Positions 47,398 to 60,134 are shown, counted from the stretch's first letter. The stretch: 64,000 nucleotides of DNA from Neospora caninum Liverpool (GCF_000208865.1 NC_018396.1:2070630-2134629); one strand, 5' to 3'. Notes: generated from the letters alone by a model not told the origin. Numbers and translations: made by a program.

Positions 47398-50300
47398 ATG
47401 TGTGGAGTTCCAATGGCAAGCTTCCCGCTGGTCCTGTTTTGTGCCTTCCTCCTCACTTTACTCTCGGAGGCGGGGGCTGTGCGGATGTCGCACCAGGTGA
47501 CCCTGGCTGCTGAAGCAAGCAGGCACGTTTCCCCCTCCTTTCTCGCCCCTGGAGGCCCTGAAAGTGCTGTTCAAAGCGGCCGCTCTCAAGGCCGCGTTGG
47601 TTTCGTAGAAGTTGGAAAAGGCCGTGAGGCTAAAAAAAAGAGCAGCCGTAAAGAAACAGAGGAAGAGGAGGACGAACGGGGGAGTCTCGAAGAGTATCAA
47701 TCACAGGAAGAGGGCAGCCACCCAGGCGATCAAAGTGAAGTGCAGGAGGAGGAGGAAGAGGAAGCGCTCGCGAAGGAGGGAAGAAGCAGCTCGAAGAAGA
47801 GGGAATCTGACAAGGTATCCAGGAGATCGTCCAAAAAACAGAACGCGTCCGCGTACAAAAGCGCGTCAGGTGCGCACGCGTCAGGTTCAGACGCCTTGGA
47901 CGATGGCCAAGATGAGGGGTCAGGAGTAGCAGAGGAAGAACAGTCAAGCAAGAGGCAATCGGCAAGCGGCAGCACGAAGAAGGGAAAATCAAAAGAGGTT
48001 GACGAAGAAGGAAGCGCCGCAGCCGACGATGAGGGGGAGGAGGGCAGTGCTCAGGAGAGCCAGGGTTGGAAAGAAGATGGCTCGGCGAAAGAAGAGGCGT
48101 TCGACGAAGGTTCGCCAGGTTCGTCGAAAAGAAGAGGTGGAGGCGCATCAGAAAGGGAACACGAGCAAGACTCAGTGGCGGTCTCCTCGCGAGAGAATGA
48201 AGGCTCTTCTCGCACTAAAAGGGAGAAGGGGAAGACAAGAAGCAGACGCCGGAATCACGAGGAAGAGGATGGGTCGTCTTCGGAGATGGATGGGCCGCTG
48301 CCAGCGAAACAGGCGAAAACTGCAAGTCAGGCAAACGGAGACGAATTGAAGGAGACACCTAAGCAATCCCAAGGGGAGCGGACGCCGCCTGATCCCGACG
48401 CGCCACGCCTAGGGTATAAGAACTGCAGCGACGTTTGCTCGTCTATCGGCTGCAAAGAAGTTCTGAATAGTGACGTGAATGATACGTTGGAAGGTAAGCA
48501 GTACCTCGTTTCTAGAACCTTTAAATTCTGTTCCGACTGAACTGCGGTTTCATTTTGGCCTTCGTAGGGGGTTCGCCGGATGATCCCCCGTGCGTTTTGT
48601 CCCCTCCCCAGCAGAGGAAGTTGGACACAACGGACCTCCGCCCCTGGCGTGGTCTGAGTGTGTCCTGCACTGAGGGATGCAGTCCCACAGAACAATCATA
48701 TTCCGCGTAGCGGTGTTTGAGTACGACTTTGTCTCGTTTGCATAGACGAATGTCGACAGGAGTCCATACGAGGAAGGTCGGCCCGCAAAGTAGCCTGAAT
48801 TCCGTACACTTTGTGGCTCTGGGGACTCCACAGTTCGAATGCGCTTCCCTCTCTAGGCACTCAACAATCAGGGGACGGAAATGTCGTGCGTCTTCACATC
48901 GCAGTATTCATCTTTAGAAGCTGACTGCGTGTGTGTGTGGAATCGATGGACTCTTGCTTCTCGTATCCTCAGGGTGCTGCACTACTGTCGAGTGCACGCA
49001 GTGTTCCGGCACCGGCGTCGAAGCGGACCATAAAAGCTGCCGCAACTGGAGAATGTCGCGTGCAAATGAAATCGTTCTCGCTAATGGAATTTTCAAAATT
49101 CCACGGGTGAGCTGGCCTGAGGAAACATGGCCGCGTCGGGGTCTCACTGGGCGGGAGGGCAGCACCCAACCTGCCGCCGCTCCGAATTTCCACGCTCTTG
49201 TGTGCAGTGGCTGCCCGCGATGAGAGCTCTGAGAGAAGCTATACACTGCATGGGCAGAGCCTTCGGTTCGCGGTACGTTTTTCTGGTATGGAACGGTGTG
49301 CGTTCCACGGCACAGCGGCGCGGCCACCAAGAACGTGTACGAAGCCGCACATGTGACGAAGTGTATTACGAGAATAACGGTGTGTTATCTGTCTGGACCA
49401 GGGGACCGCCAAGGCTGGCGACGAAATCCATGTTCGCGTAGCCTGGGACCGGCCGTATATTATGGGCGTCAACGCGTGTGCACCAGACCTGCGGCAGGCC
49501 GCCGCCATCGCGAAAAATACACGTAAGAAGACAGGGAGATGGAAAAGGCAGGTTTGTTTTCAACAGTCGAGCGATTCCATTAGTAAATCTTCAAATGATG
49601 AGACACGGCAAAAGGCCCAACAGCAGAGCGTCTTTCAACTTTCTGATTAGCATTTACGTGGGACGTAGTGATTTTTGGTCCTGTTCGCCACACGATGAGG
49701 TCTCCTTAGAGAAACCGCACATACAGTTAGTGCATGGCTTCCGCGCACTCCCTCGTGAATGACTGAACGGTTGGCGGAGCACGCAGGTTCGGAGGGCACA
49801 GAAATAGACGCAGAGTGTGGCTCGTAGCGTCGGAAGACCAGCATACTCGTTGTCAGTTTCCCTTGCTTTGAATGTGTGCATATCTCGAAGTTGCTGGGTT
49901 TTTCTGGCTCAGCAGGCCACGTACCAGTCTTCCGTACGGCGGCTGTCCAACTGACGGCTCAACGATCTACGCCTCGACATGCCCATAGTAAAAAAGGCGC
50001 TGATACGAGTGGATCCGCGTCAGTTGCGTTTACAGTGGAGTTCCCTGGCCAGGAAGAGCGGAGCGCGCTCCATTCCCTGAGTGCCGCGTTGCAGCCTGTG
50101 TGCCTCGCAAATTCTGCCCAAATAGGGCCACTGAAGCTGCGGCCAGACGGTCTCAGCCGCGTGTTCGCTTCGAGGTGAGCAAAAACAGTACTGAGGAAGT
50201 GCTCAAGATTGCAGCTAATGTGTGCTAGAACTGGGGTTGGTTGCCCGGATAACCTTTGAAACCACACCGCAGTACGTCATTTGTGTTTGTGTTCATGTGC

Positions 50301-50698
50301 TTGTCGACTGCAGCTGGTTTTCCTTTCCTGCATTTAGCACTCCTACGCTGCTGACCAATGAATTTTCAATCAAGCTTCATTGTGGACGGGACGATTGCGC
50401 GGCAGATATGATCACTGGCTGCGTCCGCATCCTGTGTCCGGCCACGCTGCCTCAGGTGGAGGCGAAACTTCGTGCCATTACGCCGGTTTCTGCCGCAACG
50501 GCTTCCGCGTTTCATCCAGGGCTGATGGCAGGGCAGATGATGGGTTTTGGAGTGTCGGCCCCCGGCTTCCCACAACCTGCTCTCGTTCCGAGACATGCAG
50601 GAATGATGCCGATGCAGCATGCTGGAATGATTCCACTGATGCCTGCCGTGCGACCTCTCGGGATGGGAATTGGTCGTTTTTGGATGATGCCTCGATGA
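47398..50698 (+). CDS. Secreted cysteine-framework protein, paralogue A, 664 aa
   Basis: The exons are 47398-48493, 48973-49106, 49402-49522, 49916-50174 and 50314-50698 (phases 1, 0, 1, 2), closing in frame. The N-terminus MASFPLVLFCAFLLTLLSEAG is a signal peptide; ATG at 47398 or 47413 may be used. Residues about 75-340 are an acidic, Ser/Lys/Glu-rich disordered region. The C-terminal half shares a cysteine framework with paralogue B: GY-x5-VC-x3-GC, then GC-x5-C-x2-C-x-G-x(9)-C-x2-W, then a WD...C-x-PDLRQ block, and C-x4-C-x7-C-V-R-I-x-CPAT. The tail is Met/Pro-rich (ALVPRHAGMMPMQHAGMIPL) and ends RFWMMPR with no hydrophobic anchor, so this copy is probably soluble. I recognise no SRS, PAN or EGF pattern. 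It is likely a surface or secretory-organelle protein; function unknown. Confidence 0.82.
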
Positions 50699-53600
50699 GC
50701 AAGGAAGGTCAACTGCCTTGCCTTTTTCCTATGAAGCGGACTACACATTACCCATCAGGCGCGCGGCGGTATCAGGGTGAGCTGTTTCCGCTTTTATGCA
50801 GAGAAGAACAACGAAGCGAAAACCAGGTGGAAACAGGTATCCGTAGTGAGTTCGTTGTATTATACTGGTATCGGAACCTGCATCGTGTGCGGTTTCAACA
50901 CGGGAAATCTACCTAGCGAGCGGTTCGTTGGTTGGTAGACGCACAAGTGTACTGGCCTGCCAGTCCTTCTCCTCTCGGGTGATCAAGCTTTAACACATAT
51001 CGTCATGCCGCCACGTACTGCGGGCACTGCAGAGGCTCAATCCCTCGTATGCTTTGTCCTGACAAGCACACTACATTTACGTAAACGTTCTTTCACATAA
51101 CGATTTGATATCGGTCGTTACTGAAAATCCAACCTAACACGAATCTGATGAATGAATTCAGGGGCGACCCCTGGGTTAGTTCCAATGCCCCAGGCAGAGC
51201 ACCGGATTGGATACTTGTGGGACCGCGCAGAGTTTATAATTATGAGTGAAAGCCGTCCCAGTAGCTTTCCATAGACGGTCACAGTAACGCCTCATTCTGT
51301 TCCCGGAGCGCTGGGGGGACGGTGGCAGACCAGCTATGAGTCGTTCCACTCAGCTGAGATCAGTCCTTGTTCAGCAAGACCTGGGGCAAGCTTTGCGATC
51401 TGAATCTCCTTGTGGTTGGAAGAACTCCGAAAGTGTCGTGGGGTGGTGAGGCCATGATCCTCCATAATCAGTGGTTCAGCGTTACTGTCATATTTGCGAC
51501 AATCATGGACAACACATTCACAGTAGCGGCAGCTCTTATAGCTGTACGTACAAAATTTTGTGTATGCATACACATTTAAACACATATTGTATATGTGCGT
51601 GTAGCCCTGACAGTGCGCTATTACAGTGGACAAGAAACTGCAGGAACCGTGTGGCATCAGCCTGCAAGTATATGTAGTGCAGCTTCTTCACGGAGGCCAT
51701 TTACTTCAGGCAAAGATGCACGCTGATAGGAAGCGGTCCCATATGCTAGCCATTAGCACACCGGACTAACAAATCGAACTCCGCCTCTGAAAATGTCGTC
51801 AGGGACAGGTACAGACGAGAATGGCATTTCCTGGCTGTTGCACATATATCAAGAGGACTGGCGGCTCCTTGATAATTCTGCATTCTTCAATAGCATGATA
51901 GTAGTCAGGAGCAGCCCATTTCAGTGTGCAACTGCCATTGCAGTGGTCAGCATGACAGCAGGTTCGGGGCAGTGAAACGCAAAAGCCGGTCCATCGGCAC
52001 AACCATAACTGCTGTAGCTGCCCCGTAGAACAGGCCGGTTAAGGAGTGAAGCATCTACAAGCTTAAAAGGTCGTTATTTTTCTGTGGCGCACGTACCGGA
52101 AGGATAGCAGCGGCGACCCTGATCTGCCGTCACAGAGAGGCGCTCCGTTGCGGGGAGATGTGCTCAGGGTTTTTCTTACGCTTCGTGTGACCCTGTCCCC
52201 GACGCGAAATGCGTCAACACGACTCAAAAAGAAGAAACATGTGCTGTAACGTCGTGCCGGTTGGGTGCTGCGTCAAATCCAATATAATTCAAGTCCGCGT
52301 CAAGTTCATTCGCTCCGTGGCGTTTTGACGATACAAGGCGGCGACTTCTTGCAACGCACCACCTGATTATCCTAGTGCTGTGCACGGCTCAGGGCACCAG
52401 AAAAAGACTAAGAAACGTTTCCTATTGCAAGGCACGGGGCTGGGAGTATGATTCTGCTGGTGTTGACTACCCGCGGACAACGACGTGTCCCTGAAGTGCT
52501 AAGCAAACACTTGGTGCCGGACATCGTTCTCTGGTTATTGGCAACTGGTCGTCCGAATAGTCACTCTTTACGTCATATTTGAGATCCAGCTAGAGGCCAC
52601 AGTCCTAAAACGGGAGCTCTTCCTGTGACCATGTCATCGGGAGCGAATGAATGTGATGGCAGTAGTTGATCATCGTGTGTCGCTTGGCACCGTGAGCAGC
52701 AAACATCACACACTGGAGAAAGTATGATGGCCACCAATGTAAAATCCGTCATGAGGTGCGAAACTGAGTATCGTCATTGAAAAGGATACTGCTTGTCCAC
52801 GGTGACTTGCAGGGATCGGCCAGAATTGTACGGCTACACGTCAACTGGGTTTCCTGAGGTCCAGGTTCCCCTCCGCATATTCACCGAGAAAGACTCGTGC
52901 CCAGCACCCACGCCTTCAAAGCACGACTCTCATAGGAAACGCGAGAGAAACATGGTCTGGCAAATCACGATATGAACCTGCACCGGCGCAGCATAGTTGT
53001 ACGAGACTGCCATGTACGGATTATTCGTTCGCGTCGACGCCACGAAGCGCCGGCCCCGTCGGCAGCATGCAACCAGCGAACGACGCCGGCTGGCGGAAAC
53101 TCAGCGGTGGCATGCCCTCTCTCTGGAAGGGCGCCAATCTCGTATTTGCTCCAGACATCCCATTTCACAGAATATCTTGATATAAATCGAGCCTAAGATA
53201 CTTTCAAAGTCTGTAACAGCTTGCTCAGGGGGGCGCCGTGTGGAGTGTATTCACAAGACAAAGACTAACGGAGCTGTGCGGCGGCCCGGCGCGCGAATAG
53301 CTACATTGTCTGGGCACGCGTAATGCCTTGCGACGGAGATGATTTTTTCTTCCTGAGGTCTGTAGTACTGCGTTATTTCAGACGAGAATGTATTGCCGTA
53401 TCTGAATGTCGGCTTCCTTGTTGCTCTGTCTCTTTTCTCGCTGTTGATTTGTCTTTTCGGTTTTCGTCTACCGCTAGCTGACCGAGCCGCATGCGGCCCG
53501 TCTCCAAAAAGGCACACGCTGCAAGGTATCTTGTACAGCGAGGCGGGCAGGAAAAGAGCTGCAGGCAATACACCTGATATTAAACACAACTGGAGTTAAG

Positions 53601-53750
53601 AATGTCATGTACGTTACTGCCTCTAGCCTGTGAGCGAGTCTCTCTTTACCCGTGCAGCGACACAGCTGATTTACTTCGTACTGTCTCTCGTGAACCAGGC
53701 TCTCTGATTGTGGCGCTTGAACAAGCACCAACTTCAGTCATTCTGGCCCC
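50699..53750. other. Intergenic region between tandem paralogues A and B
   Basis: About 3 kb between the two related genes. I looked for a third copy of their cysteine framework (CPAT, PDLRQ) on either strand and saw none. It should contain the 3' UTR of A and the promoter of B. Short frames here have no recognisable content. Confidence 0.5.
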
Positions 53751-55868
53751 ATGGCTGTCTTGTTGCTACGTGTCGGCTTCTTTTTCTTCTTAATCCTTCC
53801 GGCTTCTGCCAGACAAACTCAAGGCAGCTTGTCTGTACTCCAGGCGGCGCCTCAGCCTGCTCCCGAGTCAACGGCGATTCATCGGCTCCGCGATGAGCGC
53901 CACGGTGGTCGACTGGGAGATGGTGTGGAATTTTCTCAGCTCCAGATCGGCGGAAAAGGCCGCAACGAAGACGACGACGGTGAAGAGTATCCTGGAGAGG
54001 AGGGAGAGGGAGAAGAGGGCGAATCGTCTGGGCGAGCTTCGGATGATGGGCGAGAGGCGTTGAATACGAGGGAGACGGAACATGAAGGCGGCTATGAAGA
54101 AGAAAATGAAGGAGTACCTTCCACAGGCGCGGCGGCCACAATGGCTGCACCTATAGGTCAAGAAGCGTTTCCTTTGCAGCTGAGGGGTGACTCACCGCAA
54201 GTGGGCTACGCTGACGGCCAGGAAGTTTGTTCCGCACTTGGGTGTGCCCGAGTCGCGGCGGGAGGGGCGCCGAAAAGCCCAGTTACAGGTATTGACTTGA
54301 TTAGTTAGTCAGGCCAAATATATCCGCCTGGTTGTTCATATAGCTGAGATGAAGCAGATCCGGAGGGGACAAAATCAGGAAAACCCTTCCACACTGCCCT
54401 TGCCAGTCTTCAATCCAGATCACGCATGCGGGCTGCGTTGTCTTTCGAATTCTGTACTATCTTTTAGGATGCGCAAAAACCATGAAGTGTGGCGGCTGTG
54501 ATGGACTTTTGGAAGCCGAAGCACGATGCCAAGCGTGGAAACCATCTACTCGGCCAGACGTAATTCTCGCAAGCGGGTGGTATTTTACGAAGCATGTAAG
54601 GTGACATACGTAACCTTGAGTCTGCTGAATTTCAACTCTCTTCAGCGAATCCAGAACCAGTCAGTTCATTTACTGTTCTATATCTTGTCAGGCGCTGACT
54701 CGGTCCGGAGCGATGGAACTTGACATCAACTGGGACAGCAACAGGAATCTTGATTTCAAAAAGTGCATGCCAGATCTGCGGCAGGTTACTCGATCTTTCA
54801 AGGAACTACAAGAAACCGGTAGGCGTAGGATCGTTGCAGTCTAACCGAGCCACAAGCACTGCTCGTCGTTCCACAACAACCGTCAGTTAAATTCAATAAA
54901 CCAAGATTCGTGTTTAAATGCCTTCGCCAGTAGCGTGCAGCCGAAAATCGAGTATCCGCGTGTCCGAACAGCTACCCTTCCGGGCTGTGGTAACTTGGTT
55001 AACAGCTGAATTTGCGTCTCGATAACCACAGTTCGCTGATTGCCCACTGTTGCAGGCAACGTGGCGCCGTTCCTCTTCCATCGGATGGCCAGCGTACAGT
55101 TATCAGTCCACCAGCTTCCTCCCGAGGGAATGGAAGATACGGGGCCAAAAAAACTGTCTTTCTCGATAAAGTTCGTCGATCCGCAGTCGTCCTCCCTTAT
55201 CGGACGTGTTGGGCAAAGGCAAAACCAGCCAATGTGCAGTAGCGCGGAAGCGACGCTACCTCTGGTTACCCTTGGCAAGAAAACCGCGATGTACGGAGTC
55301 GGGTAAGTTAGACAACGGAGTAGTGAAATTCTCTTGGCGTTCCCCTAGGTATAATAGGGAATCACGCTCTAATTATCGCGGTGATGTATGTGCGTTCAGG
55401 TGGCTGCCCATCCCGAATGACCTGACAATTCCAATAACGACTAAGAACTTTGTCATTCGGATGCAGTGCAGTGGCGTTGAGTCATGCAATATGAACAGAA
55501 TAGGAGTCTGCGCACGTATCACTTGCCCAGCCACGGCCGCAGTGGCTGAACGGCAGATGGCTACGGTGCAGGACGCTATGAGCAAGCCTGTTGGCGAAGG
55601 TCCAGTCAATCAGGTCGCTAGTGTAGCATCGCACGCTTCCGGTGATGGTGTGGCTTCTCGAGTGATTCAGGCCTCAACTGGGCGGTTTGGTGCTCCGATG
55701 AGATCCCAGGTACCGCTAGCGTATCCGGGGGGATCTCCTTATGCACATTATCGTGGTGGCTTTCCACCTGGTTATCCATTCTATGTCCGCGGCCAGGCAG
55801 CATTTCACGCTCCATCGGCTGTATTGTCAGGCCTCACTGGCTCCTTCTTGGCATTGATTTTTTTCTAA
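53751..55868 (+). CDS. Secreted, probably GPI-anchored cysteine-framework protein, paralogue B, 502 aa
   Basis: The exons are 53751-54288, 54468-54595, 54692-54818, 55056-55302 and 55400-55868. The phases (1, 0, 1, 2) are identical to paralogue A, and every junction closes. MAVLLLRVGFFFFLILPASA is a signal peptide. Residues about 60-130 are acidic (Glu/Asp/Gly-rich). The shared framework follows: GYADGQEVCSALGC, GC-x5-CGGC-x-G-x(7)-C-x2-W, WD...CMPDLRQ, and C-x5-C-x7-CARITCPAT. After a Gly/Pro/Tyr-rich linker (YPGGSPYAHYRGGFPPGYPF) the protein ends with a hydrophobic tail, AVLSGLTGSFLALIFF, directly before the stop. This fits a GPI-attachment signal, with Ser/Ala residues upstream as possible sites. 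It therefore looks like a parasite surface protein. Its stop codon lies only 59 bp from the stop of the convergent gene. Confidence 0.85.
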
Positions 55869-55927
55869 TTGTTTTTCGGGCGTAGTATCACTTAGGAATT
55901 TCATTGAGATATTTGTCAATCTGATTT

Positions 55928-58745
55928 TCATCGGATGTTTCTCAACAGGGAAATCTGGGAAAACGTTGAACAAAAGAACAGTTTGACGCCATGTGAACCA
56001 CTGCGACCTCACCTGTTCCGTGTACATGGCTGCCAAATCTGCGTAGTCTTTAGCTGAAAGCATTGATTTTGATTAAAGCTGGGACCGCCTACGAAAGACA
56101 TGCGGACTCACCGTCAGCTTCGAAAGACTCTGATCAGTACGTGTGGTGAGTCAAGAATGTCAATTATCATGGCGAGCATCTCATTTACTTGACTCACCTT
56201 GCAGTGCGCTCTGGGGGGGCTGAAACGGACGAATAAATTGACTTAACTCAAAATCATCTGGGAGGAGCCCTCACCAATTCTGTGGCCGACCCATCAGCTG
56301 TATATGTTTGAGCGAATGGAATGATGGCCTCGTGAAGACGTCGAATACGAGTGCGCATCTCCTCAATGTTTGCCGGTGCAAGAGGGTAAAAGCCGTATGA
56401 CTGGAAAGGGGCACGGTTTTGCATTGATTTGAATGTCGCAGGCAATATGTTTACGTACCTGTGCGTACGCAACGTGGCCTCCCTGGTCCACCTGGAGAGA
56501 GGGGGGGGCGCTTACGAGAGTTTGGCGAGGATTTGCCTTGTCACTTTACCAGAGTACGCAAGTTGCGCTCGGCTACGAGTGTTTGGTTCGCGTCTGCAGC
56601 TGCTTGCGCAATAGGTCCGGTGGCTTTCGCAATAACATCGATATTCTGAAGCGGTGATTGGAAATCAAAGCAATGACGTAGCACACTCAGGCTCCGAGAA
56701 GAAATACCTCTTCAGCTGTCTCTTTAAGCGTGGGATACTCCAGTCGAGCCACAGATGTCTCTGGACAAAAGTAAATGTCACTTCTGTAATGAGAGGAAGA
56801 AAAAGAGTAGTGGACCTGTGGCAGCTAGTGAAACCGAAAGGTCTTGAAGGGCAGTATGCTAATGATGTATATTAGGAACAGTAATTCAATCAGAAAAGAT
56901 GCAAAAGACCACGTGGCTCACGATTTGTGGATCGAAGCCTGCATTTTTCTCTGCAGTGCTGATCAAAACGTTGAGTGTCACTGTCGAGTCTCTAGAAGAC
57001 GGAGCCGTTTCTGCTAACAATACGAAGCACTCCATTGTTGACTGCCTACCTGTCGAGCTCTTCGAAGTCTCGACTCTGAACGAGGTAACGCTCTAACGAG
57101 GGTGTGTCGTAGCCATGCGGCCATTATCTTACCAGTGAGTCAACACCAGTCTTGAAGCCAGTTTTCATGTTTTTTTCTGTTGCCAGTGACTCTGAATCCG
57201 ACGCGTTACAGTTGACCACACCGACATAGGCTCATTCGAATCTCACCTAAACTAAGTCTCGCCGCCTCAGACTGCAATTCTCGTGAAATGAACGGAGCGC
57301 TGGAGAAAGGTACGAAATCCTCTACCTTTTTTGCTGCGTCGTCCTGTTAAATGTTAGTAAGCTACGAATAATAACAGAGTCGTATGGCAATAACAACGTA
57401 CTCTTCTTGCAGTGAGGAAAGATAAATAACTCTCGTACATGCTGTCACACATGTGTGCGCGCCTGCGAGTGGCAGGTGAGAGACACCCTAAAGTCCTTCT
57501 CTTTGCTGGTGTGGTACCTGAGCGTTCCATGGCCAGCATTTGACTCGATAATGTATGGTACAGCGAGATTCTTGCAAACGGTGGAGAAGAGTGGATCCCT
57601 AACGACTGTACAACAGCCAATAATAGAGTGACTCTTCACATCTTCAGAGGGTTCCACGCATAAATTGACTGACCTGTTGGGTATTTGCTGCAGTAGGCCG
57701 GAAACCCTCCACCCGAGCAGTAGTGGCTTGAATAGCCTGAGCACAGACATACAAACCTATTAGCTAAAGCAACTCGAAGGGGTGAACGCACCGAGCAGAC
57801 CGACGGCGACAATCATGCATGCATTGTAATTTTCCTGATGAGGATCATGCAGGAGGTTTCCGTAGCAAGTGAGACAAGCCACGTGGTTTACCGCTATCCG
57901 CTTGCAATCTAGTTGCTCTCCTCTCCCAAATGTTTTCATTTCAAAACCCTTTTCTTCTCCGCCAGTCGCCTCTCCTGCGACAGCATCGTGCTGACCGGCC
58001 GAAGCCTCATATTTTCGTGTCTGACGGCTAGCGTACCTGTGTCAACCCGAAGATATGAAGACGTGCAAAATGCTGTTGGATCATCAATGGTTCTTGTCCC
58101 TCTATTATACGACGCACAGTCAGCATGATTCGCTGCCATCAGTGTCCCTTTTGTGCAGGTTTCGATCTGTCTAAAGAACAGATCTTTTGTTCGGTTGCAG
58201 GTTGCTCCCGCTTCGTAGTCTGAGAATTGCACTGCGCAGACAGCGCCCGAAATCTCTTTGTAGCAGGACTAATCCGCCAGGAGGCAATACTTGAGATAAA
58301 TAGAGCTTATAACTATGCAGAAGACTGCTCACTTTATCGAGAGCATCGAATCTACGCAGGGTGTCCTGACCGTTCCGTAAGTTCTGAGACTCACAATGGA
58401 AGGCAACCTATGGTGGCTCTACTTACCTCGCCTAGCCCCCGATATGCCTCGCAGGACTGTCAAAAGTAGTCATGTATAGAACGGTTCCGCAATAAGTAAA
58501 CTGATGCGTACCTCAGGAGTTTTGTATTTTGTGAACCGCTCCCCATAATTGCTGACTCCATTGCTGACATAACGGCACACAGCATTCTGGTCGTACGAAC
58601 TTCATCATTAGGCATCATTTCTGGTCTTCGCGCGACAGTGCCAGGGACATACTGTGTTACCCGTTCCAAGGGGTAGTTCCGCCGCACGGACGACAGACAA
58701 GGTCAAGACTGCACACAAAACCGGGAGCTTCGAGAGGAGCGCCAT
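55928..58745 (-). CDS. Secreted cysteine-rich and Ala-rich helical protein, 447 aa, 21 exons
   Basis: The exons, read on the - strand, are 58745-58653, 58586-58512, 58456-58427, 58383-58314, 58231-58037, 57908-57792, 57736-57674, 57605-57518, 57462-57402, 57343-57326, 57271-57247, 57191-57133, 57075-57050, 56991-56922, 56645-56550, 56491-56459, 56400-56275, 56210-56198, 56129-56112, 56053-56013 and 55954-55928. All 20 junctions close in frame, and several introns are only 55-70 nt. MALLSKLPVLCAVLTLSVVRAAE is a signal peptide. Residues about 30-245 carry 14 cysteines (for example DCKRIAVNHVACLTCYGNLL and HYCSGGGFPAYCSKYP). Residues about 250-447 are Ala-rich helix, with NIDVIAKATGPIAQAAADAN and ending EQISLLRNIR before TGA. 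There is no membrane anchor, so it is probably a soluble secreted protein; I know no family match. The weakest borders are the donor at 58314 (CATA|GTTATA) and the first intron. Confidence 0.78.
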
Positions 58746-60134
58746 CTTCAGCAGAAATATCTGTACAAAACACTGCCTCAAGGGTTTCCACACTTCAGTT
58801 GGAACCCATCATAGTGAGGCGTGAGGGAATGGAATTTAGGTGTCTTATCAGATGTAGATACACTCTAACCTCATTTCGGTTTCCTAGCCCGATGGATGCG
58901 CCAAGTTTCTGTACTCAGTCAATTACTGTCGAAAACCACACTTTGCAGTTGCTGATGAACCAACTCAAGTGTTCCTTCTGATGTAACTGCGCGGCTTTCG
59001 TGCTGGAATGCATGATGTGGTTTAAAAAAGAGCTCAGGCTTCGAGAATTCCAGTGGCCCCATGTCGCATCAGAAACTCATTTTAATGAGCTAGGCTTTGC
59101 GCTGCCAACTCAGCCTTGCGAACAGGATGAAGAGCAGGTATCAGGCTCGTGTTTCCCACTCGATGAAACTACAGTTCAGCTGCCGAATGATGCATTCTGA
59201 GTACTCTCTTACGGAAGCAACACCTTCGTCGATACTGCAAACTTTTCTGACGGATCTTCCGCATGCAGAGTGCCACTAAGCAGCTGCCGTTCAGCGCCTT
59301 ATGTTCCGACCACCTGAACAGGCGGTACTACTTCCGCATTTTCTGCAACCGCATTAGAACTTGATTACATTCGAAACAACGTCGCAGTGAGAACCGACAA
59401 AAACGAGAGGCTAGCACTCTCAGCACATTCAAACGAAGCTCCCGTGAAGTTGTTATCGTAGTCTATGCTGTGAGGGTAAATGCTGTTCTGCATGCCAACA
59501 GCTAACTGTGGGTTTTTGATGCCGCACCTTGTGCATCGCAGGAGGTAGCGGCGGGGGGAACGGGGTTACCAGCGTTGGCCCAAGCAATTTCTTTCGGTGA
59601 AGCGTACTGCTGGTCACCATCTTAAAAAAGCTCTTCTGTCATAACTTCGGCAAAAAATGTTTCTGCTTGTATAAGCACGTGAATGCGTCAAGCGTAGAGG
59701 TGGTGGTGTCTGTCATCGGGATCGCAGGAGTCCACATTAAGCTGTCTCGTTTGCCGAGCGGTCATGCCAGTGTCGCTGCTATTCGATGCAGTCCTTACTT
59801 GGCGCACACTGTATGTTCTCTGTTTTGATCCCTACTGGGCAAATGCAGTCTTACTGTCGGCAAATTGCAGCATTCATCATACAAAAAGTTGTACCATCGT
59901 AACAGCTGGTACACTTGTCTAAAGGGCGCTGACAGGGGAACCGTCTGTACTTCGTGTTAGAGCCCTTCGATTCGTTCCCTCTGTCGTTGGCAGTAGCGCT
60001 TCGGTCGAATCATCAGAGCTTCTTCCGTTGTATTGGACAGATCACGTCCGGCGTTCCCCGTGTGTACGAGGCGAAGCCCCGGCCGGAAGACGGCGTTCTA
60101 GAGCTGTGTGTTTGACGACAACCCTGGCCACAGA
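58746..60134. other. Divergent intergenic region
   Basis: It lies between the starts of the 21-exon secreted gene (-) and the ArfGAP gene (+) and should contain both promoters. No open frame with splice support or recognisable product is seen. Confidence 0.5.

Noticed and set aside
47398..55868. SRS (SAG1-related) family assignment for paralogues A and B
   Set aside because: Secreted and GPI features fit, but the number and spacing of cysteines and the CxRIxCPAT motif do not match the SRS six-cysteine domain.
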